Shown: positions 1 through 7,433 of the stretch, piece by piece | Layout of the letters: each line of letters starts with the position of its first letter | Numbering within the stretch: the stretch's first letter is position 1 | Assembly: GCA_964652975.1 (NCBI GenBank) | Contig: CAZZCN010000002.1 | Location: 1 to 64,000, forward strand | DNA: 64,000 bases | Reading direction: 5' to 3' | Source of the DNA: CAZZCN01 sp964652975 | GTDB taxonomy: Bacteria > Bacillota > Clostridia > Saccharofermentanales > UBA5734 | Position numbers and translations under genes: made by a program | Notes under the pieces: model-generated | Seen by the model: only the letters and a program-made list of their open reading frames with translations | Told to the model about the DNA's origin: nothing | Databases searched by the model: none

Positions 1-2
1 CA

Positions 3-977
3 GTGAAGGACTGGTTTACCCAGTGGCTGGATGTCTATGCCTCTCCCAATGTGAAACAATCCACCTTCGTCAATTACCGGCTGCATATAAATAAGCGGGT
101 AATACCAATCCTTGGTGGAATAAAGCTCAGTGAAGTGCGGGTAGATGTGCTGCAGAGATTTTTCAACGAACAGTACGAGCGCGGCGGGCTGAAGAACAAG
201 AAGCCACTGTCCGAGAAAACCATCAAGAATATTTATGTTATGATGCATACCGCGTTCAAGCAGGCGTACCAGAACGGACTTATCTTAAAGAATTTTGTCG
301 AGCTGGTGAAAATTCCAAAGGTCAAGCAAAAGGATATGCGGGTTCTGTCTATAGAGGAGCACAAGAATCTGTTTGAGACCATAAAGACAAGCAACGAGCG
401 CTGGAAGTCTGCAATTCTTGTGGCTGTCTCCACTGGTATCCGTATGGGTGAAGTTCTGGGATTGCAATGGCAGGATATTGATGAAACAACCATGCTGATG
501 AAAATCCGACGCACCTTGAACCGGCTTCCCTCAAGAGACACTTCCGTTCACAAGACCGAGATTGTAATAGGCTATCCTAAAAGCGACAAGTCAGTACGTG
601 ACATTCCTATTCATGATTTCCTTATGGAATTTCTCAGTGAATACAGGGAGAAGCGAGAGGTAGAGAAAATCGCTGCAGGAGACATATACGACACCCGCGG
701 TTTTATATTCTGCAACGAGATAGGTGCTCCAATAGAACCACGCACAATGCAGGATACGTTCAAGCGGATTATAAAAAAGGCTGAAATTCTGGACGCAAAT
801 TTCCATTCACTCAGGCATACATTCGCGACCAGAGCTATCGAGGACAATATGGAGATCAAGACACTAAGTGAGATTCTTGGCCACGCTGATGTAAGCACCA
901 CTTTAAACAAATACGCGCACTCGCTTCCTGACCAAAAAAGGAAGATGATGACTTCAATGGCAAAGTTTTACGAATAG
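3..977 (+). CDS. Tyrosine recombinase (phage/ICE-type integrase), possibly cut by the window edge
   Basis: DNA integrase of the lambda/Tn916 type that would insert or excise a mobile element. An N-terminal SAM-like core-binding domain (about residues 1-95) precedes a catalytic domain with the expected residues: R147 in TGIRMGE, a Lys near 193-196, H268-x-x-R271 in HSLRHTF, H294 in GHADVSTT and the nucleophile Y304. The visible start is a GTG at the very edge of the window, and an arm-binding N-terminal domain may lie outside, so treat the 5' end as unknown. It is followed closely by an Xre gene, and lies 1.2 kb from a paired direct-repeat array that could be its arm-type sites. Confidence 0.93.
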   Translation: MKDWFTQWLDVYASPNVKQSTFVNYRLHINKRVIPILGGIKLSEVRVDVLQRFFNEQYERGGLKNKKPLSEKTIKNIYVMMHTAFKQAYQNGLILKNFVELVKIPKVKQKDMRVLSIEEHKNLFETIKTSNERWKSAILVAVSTGIRMGEVLGLQWQDIDETTMLMKIRRTLNRLPSRDTSVHKTEIVIGYPKSDKSVRDIPIHDFLMEFLSEYREKREVEKIAAGDIYDTRGFIFCNEIGAPIEPRTMQDTFKRIIKKAEILDANFHSLRHTFATRAIEDNMEIKTLSEILGHADVSTTLNKYAHSLPDQKRKMMTSMAKFYE

Positions 978-999
978 AATTATAGAGAGGGAAATATAC

Positions 1000-1476
1000 A
1001 TGAATTTACAAGACTTACTTGAAAACAAGCACATCACAAAATATCAATTGTCCAAAATCAGCGGAGTTCCCATGGCAACCGTTATGGACATTTATTCCGG
1101 CAAAAGCGATATTGGTCACTGCTCCGCTAAAACGATCCAACAACTTGCAAAAGCACTGGACTGCACAGTAGAATATATTATGGAGCTGGAGACCCCAGCT
1201 TCAATGAATTCCAAATATGACATTGAAACAGGCTTGCCGGTAGATAAAGAATATTTAGAGTGTGATTTGCCCGAATTCCTTCAAAAATCAATTGAAAAAA
1301 TGAACGTCGCCTGGAGCAAGGTTGATAATGGCGAGTACTATCTTCACCTGGACTGTGACTTCTGTGAATTACAAAGTAACATTAACATAGCAGAAGTCGG
1401 CAGTGCAATCAGCAGTGCACAAGCGTGGTATTTAAGAGAAAAATATTTACGAATAGAGCGGGAGAATTTATTTTAA
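1000..1476 (+). CDS. Xre-family helix-turn-helix regulator
   Basis: The N-terminal ~65 residues form a Cro/C1-type HTH (YQLSKISGVPMATVMDIYSG, then AKTIQQLAKALDCTVEYIM). The C-terminal ~90 residues are a separate acidic domain without a motif I recognise. It starts 22 bases after the integrase stop with a GAGAGGG ribosome site, so the two are probably co-transcribed. It could control the element or act as an antitoxin, but no toxin partner lies beside it on the same strand. The function is inferred from the HTH and context only. Confidence 0.8.
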   Translation: MNLQDLLENKHITKYQLSKISGVPMATVMDIYSGKSDIGHCSAKTIQQLAKALDCTVEYIMELETPASMNSKYDIETGLPVDKEYLECDLPEFLQKSIEKMNVAWSKVDNGEYYLHLDCDFCELQSNINIAEVGSAISSAQAWYLREKYLRIERENLF

Positions 1477-1525
1477 TTATTTTCAGTACGATACTGAGAT
1501 GGTAATCGGAATTGCTCCAATCACT

Positions 1526-1897
1526 TTACTTTTCAGAAAGGAGTTTTATAATTTTTTTGTCGAAAGTGAATACACCGTCAGCGGTAATCTTGTTATAACT
1601 TATTAGAAGGCAATCTACAAAATCAATGTTCTTATGTGCGTATAATTTTAATGCATATTTAGCTACATCAAAATCATAAACATATACATTCTCAATGCTA
1701 AAGAAATCTAAAATCAATTCACTGATTTCTTTCCTTTTTATCTGATAAACACCTTTAAGTACGTAGACTAATTCAGCAATAATTTCCGTCTTTATACCGA
1801 CCTGTGAGTTTCTAATTATTTTGTCTACTTCATTGGCCATTTCTTCATTGTCTGCCAACAAATATCTTAGTATTGCGTTAGTATCAAGAATGAGCAT
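1526..1897 (-). CDS. PIN-domain (VapC-like) toxin ribonuclease
   Basis: About 123 residues starting at MLILDTNAILRYLLADN. The PIN acidic residues are visible: D in LDTNA, E in TEIIAELVYVL, D in NIDFVDCLL and a late D in FTFDKK. The family cleaves RNA (often tRNA) using Mg2+. I chose the ATG at 1897, which follows a GAAGAAAAG site, because the homologous domain begins there; a longer frame to 1942 adds only a basic stretch that overlaps the upstream gene. It overlaps the antitoxin gene by 14 bases, typical of toxin-antitoxin pairs. Confidence 0.85.
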   Translation of the reverse strand: MLILDTNAILRYLLADNEEMANEVDKIIRNSQVGIKTEIIAELVYVLKGVYQIKRKEISELILDFFSIENVYVYDFDVAKYALKLYAHKNIDFVDCLLISYNKITADGVFTFDKKIIKLLSEK

Positions 1898-2123
1898 ACT
1901 TTTCTTCAACTGCTTTCTGCCAAGCAGTTTTCTCCTTCTCAATTAGGCTCTTATCGGCATATTTCCTAAGTGCTCCCATCAGTGATTTCTTAATGTTTTC
2001 CTTTTTCCTTGTAACGGCAACCGGTAAAACAATAATTTCTACCTTCTTACCCTTAAAAGAGCTCGGTAAATCAATTATTGATGATATATAATCACTATTT
2101 ACAACTTTTCTTACAAACTCCAT
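1884..2123 (-). CDS. Antitoxin partner of the PIN toxin (AbrB/DUF2281-like N-terminus)
   Basis: A 79-residue protein. The N-terminal segment (SIIDLPSSFKGKKVEIIVLPV) resembles the beta-strand DNA-binding region of DUF2281/AbrB-like antitoxins, and the charged C-terminal half would wrap the toxin. The start at 2123 is favoured by AAGGAG eight bases upstream; the earlier in-frame ATG at 2129 is too close to it. It overlaps the toxin by 14 bases and is served by a good sigma-A promoter just upstream. Family assignment is by pattern only. Confidence 0.72.
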   Translation of the reverse strand: MEFVRKVVNSDYISSIIDLPSSFKGKKVEIIVLPVAVTRKKENIKKSLMGALRKYADKSLIEKEKTAWQKAVEEKYAHS

Positions 2124-2153
2124 TTTCATATCTCCTTTGCAAAACATACTTCT

Positions 2154-2182
2154 ATTATATACTTTATCGAGCAGCAAATCAA
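2154..2182 (-). promoter_or_regulatory. Sigma-A promoter of the toxin-antitoxin operon
   Basis: On the minus strand there is a TTGATT -35 box, a 17-base spacer and a TATAAT -10 box, about 31 bases before the antitoxin start codon. The paired TGAACGTAA repeats begin about 50 bases upstream, so a protein bound there could affect this promoter. Confidence 0.6.
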
Positions 2183-2230
2183 TAAACCTGCTCTAGTTTT
2201 AATTTTCTGATATATGAGTATTTTAGGATT

Positions 2231-2528
2231 TGAACGTAAGTTTGAACGTAAATGAGTTTTTTAAGTTTGAACGTAACTTTGAACGTAAATAAAATTTTTG
2301 AAGTTGAACGTAAATTGAACGTAAAGCAAATTTCAATTATATTCTTCATCTGGTGCATTGTACCAGGTTTTAAGAGCTAAATGTACCAACTTTTTGCATT
2401 GTACCAAGTATTTGAACGTAAAAAATGACCGTAAGACGAAATTATGTAAGAAATAGCCCTATTTAGCAACGGTAAAAACCCGTGCTTTTTTCACTATTAA
2501 AATCTTATGACCGTAAATTTGAACGTAA
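2231..2528 (+). repeat. Array of paired TGAACGTAA direct repeats (candidate integrase arm sites)
   Basis: Eight exact copies of TGAACGTAA start at 2231, 2243, 2268, 2280, 2305, 2316, 2413 and 2520, and two TGACCGTAA variants at 2426 and 2508. All point the same way and fall into five pairs spaced 11-13 bases (about one helical turn); the first three pairs recur every 36-37 bases. Two GCATTGTACCA copies (2355, 2396) and one ATGTACCAA (2381) lie between. The stretch has no gene. Short, phased direct repeats next to an integrase gene resemble arm-type sites of tyrosine recombinases; iterons or an operator array are alternatives. Confidence 0.7.
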
Positions 2529-2550
2529 AACCCATATTTTCAATAATTCC

Positions 2551-2591
2551 TTAAAAAGTGAAAGTGCCTCAAACTCAATGTTTAAGGCACT
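2551..2591 (-). terminator. Rho-independent terminator of the tRNA operon
   Basis: On the minus strand, AGTGCC-TTAAAC pairs with GTTTGA-GGCACT around a 5-base loop (12 pairs, one G-U), followed by TTTCACTTTTT. It begins 5 bases after the tRNA-fMet CCA end. Confidence 0.8.
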
Positions 2592-2596
2592 CTTCA

Positions 2597-2673
2597 TGGT
2601 TGCGGAGGTGGGACTCGAACCACACGACCTTCGGGTTATGAGCCCGACAAGCTACCAACTGCTCCACTCCGCG
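2597..2673 (-). tRNA. Initiator tRNA-Met (anticodon CAU)
   Basis: A 77-nt cloverleaf with an encoded CCA. Two initiator hallmarks are visible: the C1-A72 mismatch at the end of the acceptor stem (5' CGCGGAG against 3' CTCCGCA) and three consecutive G-C pairs in the anticodon stem (GGG/CCC) around the loop CTCATAA. It lies 55 bases after tRNA-Leu and shares its promoter. It is the nearest tRNA to the integrative-element end. Confidence 0.96.
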
Positions 2674-2728
2674 ATGTGATTTGTCCAAGGTTTGGTTGCC
2701 TTGACAAAATGTTGATTATTTACAGAAT

Positions 2729-2816
2729 TGGTGCTCGTGGCCGGACTCGAACCGGCACGGAGGATTAGTCCGACGGATTTTAAGTCCGTTGCGTCTGCCA
2801 ATTCCGCCACACGAGC
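2729..2816 (-). tRNA. tRNA-Leu (anticodon UAA)
   Basis: An 88-nt class II tRNA with a long variable arm and an encoded CCA. The acceptor stem GCTCGTG pairs with CACGAGC, and the anticodon loop CTTAAAA gives UAA. First gene of a two-tRNA operon with the initiator tRNA. Confidence 0.96.
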
Positions 2817-2835
2817 TATTAAACTGTGCTGAGTT

Positions 2836-2864
2836 ATCTTATCACCTGTGACACCTTTTGTCAA
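2836..2864 (-). promoter_or_regulatory. Sigma-A promoter of the tRNA-Leu/tRNA-fMet operon
   Basis: Minus strand TTGACA, exactly 17 bases, then TAAGAT, ending 19 bases before the tRNA-Leu 5' end. A near-consensus stable-RNA promoter. Confidence 0.8.
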
Positions 2865-3175
2865 ATCATTTTTTCAGTTTCTGACGATTCATTGCATGTG
2901 TCTGTGATATGCCTGTTAATAGTCTTTTTAACTGCTGTTTTGTCCATTTTTACACTTGTTTTGTCCGGATAAAAAACTAAATAAGTCTTGCCTTTTGTAA
3001 ATTTTTCATAGTTATTTTTTATTGATTTCATTATTAGTCTAATGTGTTTTACTATTAAGCGGCTTAATATATTCTTCCACTATAATATATAGTCACTAAG
3101 CTTCATTCGATAAATATATTTTTATTTGTATTTATTCATCGCTTCCAGATGCACCTAGATAAATAAATTCCATCT
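2865..3175. other. Intergenic stretch between the tRNA operon and apbE
   Basis: About 310 AT-rich bases without a credible gene. The only structure I see is a perfect 7+1+7 palindrome at 3054-3068 (ATTAAGC G GCTTAAT), of unknown role. No terminator with a clear T-run follows apbE. Confidence 0.5.
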
Positions 3176-4273
3176 TCACTTGATCTTATCGATAAGCAGG
3201 TCATTCATTCCTTCACTTACCTTTATTGTACCATCAGATAATATCCAGAATGCCTTGGCTCCGGGTATTGTTTTAATAAATGCATATGATTCGTCAGGGG
3301 GTAAAATCATAAGTATGGTTGAGAGAATATCACATATTCCGGAATTGGGATATACGACTGTAACTGCTTGGAAATAGTCTTGTGGAAAAAGCGTGCCAGG
3401 GTCTATTATATGATGATATATCTTGCCTTGGGATTTGTAATATCTCTGATACCATCCACTTGTAACGACTGATGTATCAATGACTCTCACTTTGTTGATA
3501 AGTCCATCGTTCGGATCGGTGTTAGTTGGCTTTTGGGGGTCCTGTATTCCTATGGTCCAGTTTTTGTCATCTCTTGCAGCAGGGTATCCCACTACTTCAA
3601 CATTGCCTCCGGCACTGATTGCAAAATTAGTATAGCCCTTGGCTTTAAGTTCATTGGCAACAAGTTCGGTAGCATAGCCTTTTGCAACAGCGCCCAGGTC
3701 AATCTGCATTTTAGGGTCTTTTATGAACACCTCGCTTTTAGCGGTGTCTATAACAAGGTCATTTATTGACACATGGTTGTTTGCTTCCTGCAATTCTTGC
3801 AAAGTTGGTATCTGCGCATTTGCATCTTCGGGATCTGCCATTTCGCGATAATCATGCCAGATTTTAAGTACAGAACCAAATGCTATGTTGAATTTTCCGG
3901 AAGATTTTTTGTTCCACTCAATAGACAAGGTAAGTAAGTCAATTAGTTCCTTTTGAATCTTTACAGGCCTTTTCCCTGCATTGTCATTGATTGTTTTTGC
4001 ATTTGTTACACCTGAATATATATTATATATATCATAAAGCTTGTGAAGTTCCTCAAATCTAGTCTTTGAATAATTATATATTTCATCAAATTTCACTTTA
4101 CTGTCCTGATGAGCAACAATAGAAATCACCGTGTCAAAAGATCCCATAAACTGGTCGCTATATGCAACAGTTTTTGCCCTGCAGGAAGTCAATACCGATA
4201 ACGATAACATCATTATCGAAGCTGATAAAAGGATTGTAACTGTTCGTCGGATTGTTTTGTGGACTGTTTTCAT
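3176..4273 (-). CDS. apbE: FAD:protein FMN transferase ApbE, lipoprotein
   Basis: Transfers FMN from FAD onto Ser/Thr of extracytoplasmic proteins. The 365-residue protein has a lipobox (SVLTSC at about residue 31), then ApbE motifs in order: FMGSFDTVISIVAH, DLGAVAKGYATELV, ISAGGNVEVVG, VVTSGWYQRY and the HHIIDPGT substrate/metal motif. Length and motif order fit the family (usually 300-360 residues). GGAGAATTAT precedes the ATG. It lies downstream of a lipoprotein carrying an ApbE-type target motif and of a membrane NADH dehydrogenase, so it very likely flavinylates that lipoprotein on the outer face of the membrane. A terminator separates it from the lipoprotein gene, so expression by read-through or its own promoter is possible. 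Confidence 0.95.
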   Translation of the reverse strand: MKTVHKTIRRTVTILLSASIMMLSLSVLTSCRAKTVAYSDQFMGSFDTVISIVAHQDSKVKFDEIYNYSKTRFEELHKLYDIYNIYSGVTNAKTINDNAGKRPVKIQKELIDLLTLSIEWNKKSSGKFNIAFGSVLKIWHDYREMADPEDANAQIPTLQELQEANNHVSINDLVIDTAKSEVFIKDPKMQIDLGAVAKGYATELVANELKAKGYTNFAISAGGNVEVVGYPAARDDKNWTIGIQDPQKPTNTDPNDGLINKVRVIDTSVVTSGWYQRYYKSQGKIYHHIIDPGTLFPQDYFQAVTVVYPNSGICDILSTILMILPPDESYAFIKTIPGAKAFWILSDGTIKVSEGMNDLLIDKIK

Positions 4274-4355
4274 ATAATTCTCCAGCTAAGTCATTTAGTC
4301 TTTAAATGGAACGCACTGAACAGGCTAAATCTTTGCCTGCCAATTGCTTCTTCCT

Positions 4356-4387
4356 AGAAAAAAAGGCTATGGTCACCCATAGCCTTT
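4356..4387 (-). terminator. Rho-independent terminator after the flavin lipoprotein
   Basis: Minus-strand AAAGGCTATGG pairs with CCATAGCCTTT (11 pairs, 4-base loop) and is followed by a T-run. It lies between the lipoprotein gene and apbE. Confidence 0.85.
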
Positions 4388-4405
4388 AATGTCAACACTT
4401 GTAAT

Positions 4406-4960
4406 TTATTTGGCGTTCTCGATAGCCTTGACAACAACATTTCTGTAGTCTTTGATTCCGATTGTAGCGCTTGTCTTAAGGTCCGCTTCATCAGTTAAGA
4501 GCTTGCCTTCTACTTCAGTTGTTTTCATAGCTTTGATCTGCTCCATTGTCTTGCCTATCATCCATTTCTCAATAGCGTCGGCTTGCTCATACCACTCCTT
4601 TTTGATTGAAGAGGCAGCTTTCATACCGTATGCATCACCAAGTTCTCTTTTTGTCTTGACCTCTGATGCCTTGTCTGTGGTTACTTTGCCGGTAGCATCA
4701 AAATTCACCTTAGCAATAACAAAGTCGATTTTGCATGTGATAACTTTCCCATCATCGCCTACTGTAACAGCAGCCATGATTGTGTCAGCTTGACCAACTC
4801 CATTAACAGGAGCTCCGTCTTTAGTTGAAACATCCTTTGATTTTGCAAGTGAAGTAATTGATGCAAGACCTGTCTTGGTCTCTGCTGCCTTAGGTGTGCA
4901 TCCTGCTAAAACGGAAACACTCATTAAAACAACCAATGTGACGATTAAAATTTTCTTCAT
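4406..4960 (-). CDS. FMN-binding-type lipoprotein with an ApbE flavinylation motif (PplA-like)
   Basis: A 184-residue secreted lipoprotein: signal peptide MKKILIVTLVVLMSVSVLAGC, then a domain with GVGQADTIMAAVTVGDDGKV and a C-terminal DLKTSAT (residues 160-166). This fits the Dxx(S/T)xA(T/S) site that ApbE modifies, so T166 is the likely flavin attachment residue; the usual Gly before Ala is Ser. Start 4960 is preferred because an ATGGAGGAAG ribosome site sits where the longer frame would begin. It lies between an NADH dehydrogenase and ApbE, as expected for an electron carrier taking electrons from the membrane. The PplA analogy is by motif and context; overall sequence similarity is weak. 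Confidence 0.8.
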   Translation of the reverse strand: MKKILIVTLVVLMSVSVLAGCTPKAAETKTGLASITSLAKSKDVSTKDGAPVNGVGQADTIMAAVTVGDDGKVITCKIDFVIAKVNFDATGKVTTDKASEVKTKRELGDAYGMKAASSIKKEWYEQADAIEKWMIGKTMEQIKAMKTTEVEGKLLTDEADLKTSATIGIKDYRNVVVKAIENAK

Positions 4961-5224
4961 TTTTTCTTCCTCCATATAATTTATTTTTTATTTAATACCA
5001 CTTTGTGGTTATTAAAATCTATTGCACACATCTCTGTGTTGTATTTTGCGGCTATTGCTTTTTAACTTGTGTAGCCAATGAATCCTAATCACTCTCGTAA
5101 TATATTTTATATTATATATGAGCGTAATTCTGTTGCATAAGTCACGTATTATAGTTATTTCATCAAATTTCTTACAGTGTTTAATAAAAAATAAGAAATT
5201 ATTATCTGGTCGCGTTTAATCTTA

Positions 5225-7240
5225 TTATCTGTCGTAGCGGTCCAGTGCTCTTCTGAAAAACGGCTTCCATTTGCGAGTTTTCCATATTTTCTCCCAATAA
5301 TTATTAAGGAAAGGCATTATGTAAAAATCAAGTCCGAACGCTCTCCCTGCACCACCCAGTATTGCAAATCCTGCAAAAAGCATCCACCACTGGTTCATGT
5401 AAAGCCCTGTAGTCAATAGAAAATTCAGCATTAGGACAATAGATACTCCGCTTGCGACAAAATTAAGTGCTCCGCCAATCAGGCAAAGTCCTATTAAAAT
5501 TTCAGCCAGAACAACAAACCACTGGAAAAACATTTGCGACTCATTTGATGCGAGTATCCAATTGTCAGTAATCCAGTTGATAGGATAAAAGTCAATTTTA
5601 AATGCTATGTCTGTTCCCTTAACAGCAAGAAGTCTAAGCCACCCCCAGTCCCAGTTTATCAAAACATCCACTGCCTTTGCAGCTGCAGTGGTAGCAGGAG
5701 CAGCAGCTGTAGCTGATGAAATCGCATCCGCAGTTGCAGTAAAAGTGTTTGCTGAAAGGTTAATTGCTTGTGCAATCGAATCAACGGCATGAGATGCCGT
5801 AGTTGTAGCACTTGTCGTTCCGTCAGGAACATATGAGGGATTCAATGCGTTATCATAGAAAGCTTTAGCACCACCGAAAAACGCTTCGAGCTTCGGGTCT
5901 ACCAGCCAGTTCTCCAAAAGTTTTTTGATTCCTTCGTAAAGCCAGATTGCACCTAGAAATATACGCAACGGCGCTGCCCACCATGCCTGCATCCTGGTGG
6001 AATAGTGTTTTTCGATAATATTCTTGCTTTGTCTTCTCTCCAATATCTCGTGGTAAAGGTACTTGGCGACACCGTAAAACCCTGTGATTTCCCACAGATA
6101 ATGAATATTGACAAAGAATTTCATCAGTATTGATATCCAGCTCGGAAGTTCTTTGCCCATGATATCTGATACGGCGAAGTAGTTACCTACAGAAACCATG
6201 ACGCCATGCATTTTAACCTCAACTTTCTCGAGGTCTTTGTTCCTGATTTCGTTAAGGATATTAAGTGCTGTTCCATGTGCTGTCTGAATGGCGTTCTCTA
6301 CCATTGCAGGGTATGGCTTTTCGTTGCTGCCGCTAAATCCGCTGATATCTCCTACTGCATAAACACCCTCATGTATTGTTTTGCAGTATTCGTCAACTTT
6401 AACACGTCGTCCGGACACTTTCTCCAATCCTAAAAGTTCAACGTCATCAACTCCGCAAACTCCACAGGCCCAGATCAATGTAGAGCATGGTACGAATAGT
6501 TCGCCTGCCATAAACCCTTTTTCGGTTACATCAGCTATATTCGAGTTCAACAGAACCTCGACTTTTAATTTTTTCTCGAGATAATCCTGTGTTTTTTTGC
6601 TTATCTTCTCACTAAGAACGTTGAGCACTCTAGGCAGCAGATCTACCACCATAAGTCTTACTTCGCTTCTTGGAAGGTCGTACTCTCTGCATAACTTCTT
6701 GACCCATATGGCTAGCTCGCCAATCATTTCAACTCCGGTAAATCCTGCTCCTGCAACAACAAAAGTTAAAAGTTGTTTTCGTGTGGCTTCGTCTCTCTCC
6801 TGTCTTGCCTTTACAAAACATTCGATGATGTGGTCGCGAATCCATACTGCATCATTATAGCTCCATAGGGTATGTGCCTTGTCTTCAAGGCCTGAAATGC
6901 CATAAAAATTAGGCTTGCTACCCATTGCCAGTACAAGATAGTCATAATCATATATTGTGCTGTCGGATGAAATCTTCTTATTTGCAAAATCATATTCTGT
7001 AATGACATCTCTTACGTAATTGACCTGAGTGTATTTAAAAATTCTATCAAACGGGACAATGATGCCATCTTCACTTATTCTGTTACCAGCTACTTCATGC
7101 AGTTCTGTGAGCAGGGTGTGATATGTGTTACGGTCGATAAGTGTTATTTCGATATCGTCCTTCTTTTTCTTCTTGCTTAGAGTAAGAGCAGCTTCAACTC
7201 CAGCATAGCCTCCTCCAAGTATTAAAACTTTCTTTGGCAT
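5225..7240 (-). CDS. Type II NADH dehydrogenase fused to a DoxX-like membrane domain
   Basis: Oxidises NADH with FAD and passes electrons into the membrane. Residues 1-400 are the flavoprotein: FAD GGGYAG near residue 10, NAD-binding VVAGAGFTGVE at 161-171 and the FAD-binding YAVGDIS at 294-300. Residues 420-671 form a DoxX-like membrane region: one helix at 423-441, then three or four helices from 570 to 640, ending in a basic tail. Between them (465-525) is a loop rich in Ala, Thr and Ser that contains DAISSAT (505-511), which fits the ApbE target consensus. NDH-2 enzymes are usually about 400 residues; such fusions occur in flavin-based extracellular electron transfer. The RBS is CGGAGGG. 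Confidence 0.9.
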   Translation of the reverse strand: MPKKVLILGGGYAGVEAALTLSKKKKKDDIEITLIDRNTYHTLLTELHEVAGNRISEDGIIVPFDRIFKYTQVNYVRDVITEYDFANKKISSDSTIYDYDYLVLAMGSKPNFYGISGLEDKAHTLWSYNDAVWIRDHIIECFVKARQERDEATRKQLLTFVVAGAGFTGVEMIGELAIWVKKLCREYDLPRSEVRLMVVDLLPRVLNVLSEKISKKTQDYLEKKLKVEVLLNSNIADVTEKGFMAGELFVPCSTLIWACGVCGVDDVELLGLEKVSGRRVKVDEYCKTIHEGVYAVGDISGFSGSNEKPYPAMVENAIQTAHGTALNILNEIRNKDLEKVEVKMHGVMVSVGNYFAVSDIMGKELPSWISILMKFFVNIHYLWEITGFYGVAKYLYHEILERRQSKNIIEKHYSTRMQAWWAAPLRIFLGAIWLYEGIKKLLENWLVDPKLEAFFGGAKAFYDNALNPSYVPDGTTSATTTASHAVDSIAQAINLSANTFTATADAISSATAAAPATTAAAKAVDVLINWDWGWLRLLAVKGTDIAFKIDFYPINWITDNWILASNESQMFFQWFVVLAEILIGLCLIGGALNFVASGVSIVLMLNFLLTTGLYMNQWWMLFAGFAILGGAGRAFGLDFYIMPFLNNYWEKIWKTRKWKPFFRRALDRYDR

Positions 7241-7275
7241 TTTAGTCCCTCCGATTTAATTGTAATATTAATTAG

Positions 7276-7296
7276 TTGTTAATACTATTTTAACAA
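7276..7296. promoter_or_regulatory. Rex-like inverted repeat upstream of the NADH dehydrogenase
   Basis: TTGTTAA and TTAACAA, the canonical clostridial Rex half-sites, lie in inverted orientation 7 bases apart, 36 bases before the dehydrogenase start. Normal Rex sites have a 4-base spacer, so this may be a variant or a chance AT-rich match. Confidence 0.35.
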
Positions 7297-7433
7297 ATTA
7301 TATTCTAACTGCTTATAGTATTATATAACATTTGCAATAAAAATGTAAATTTTTTGTCCCCGGAAGACGATAATAAGCAATGTTCACAGTTTATTAACAT
7401 TTGAGTAGGGCTCAGTTTTAGTTGAATAGGGTT

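Noticed and set aside
2231..2528. CRISPR array
   Set aside because: The repeats are only 9 bases, spacers of 2-16 bases are far too short, and no cas gene is near.
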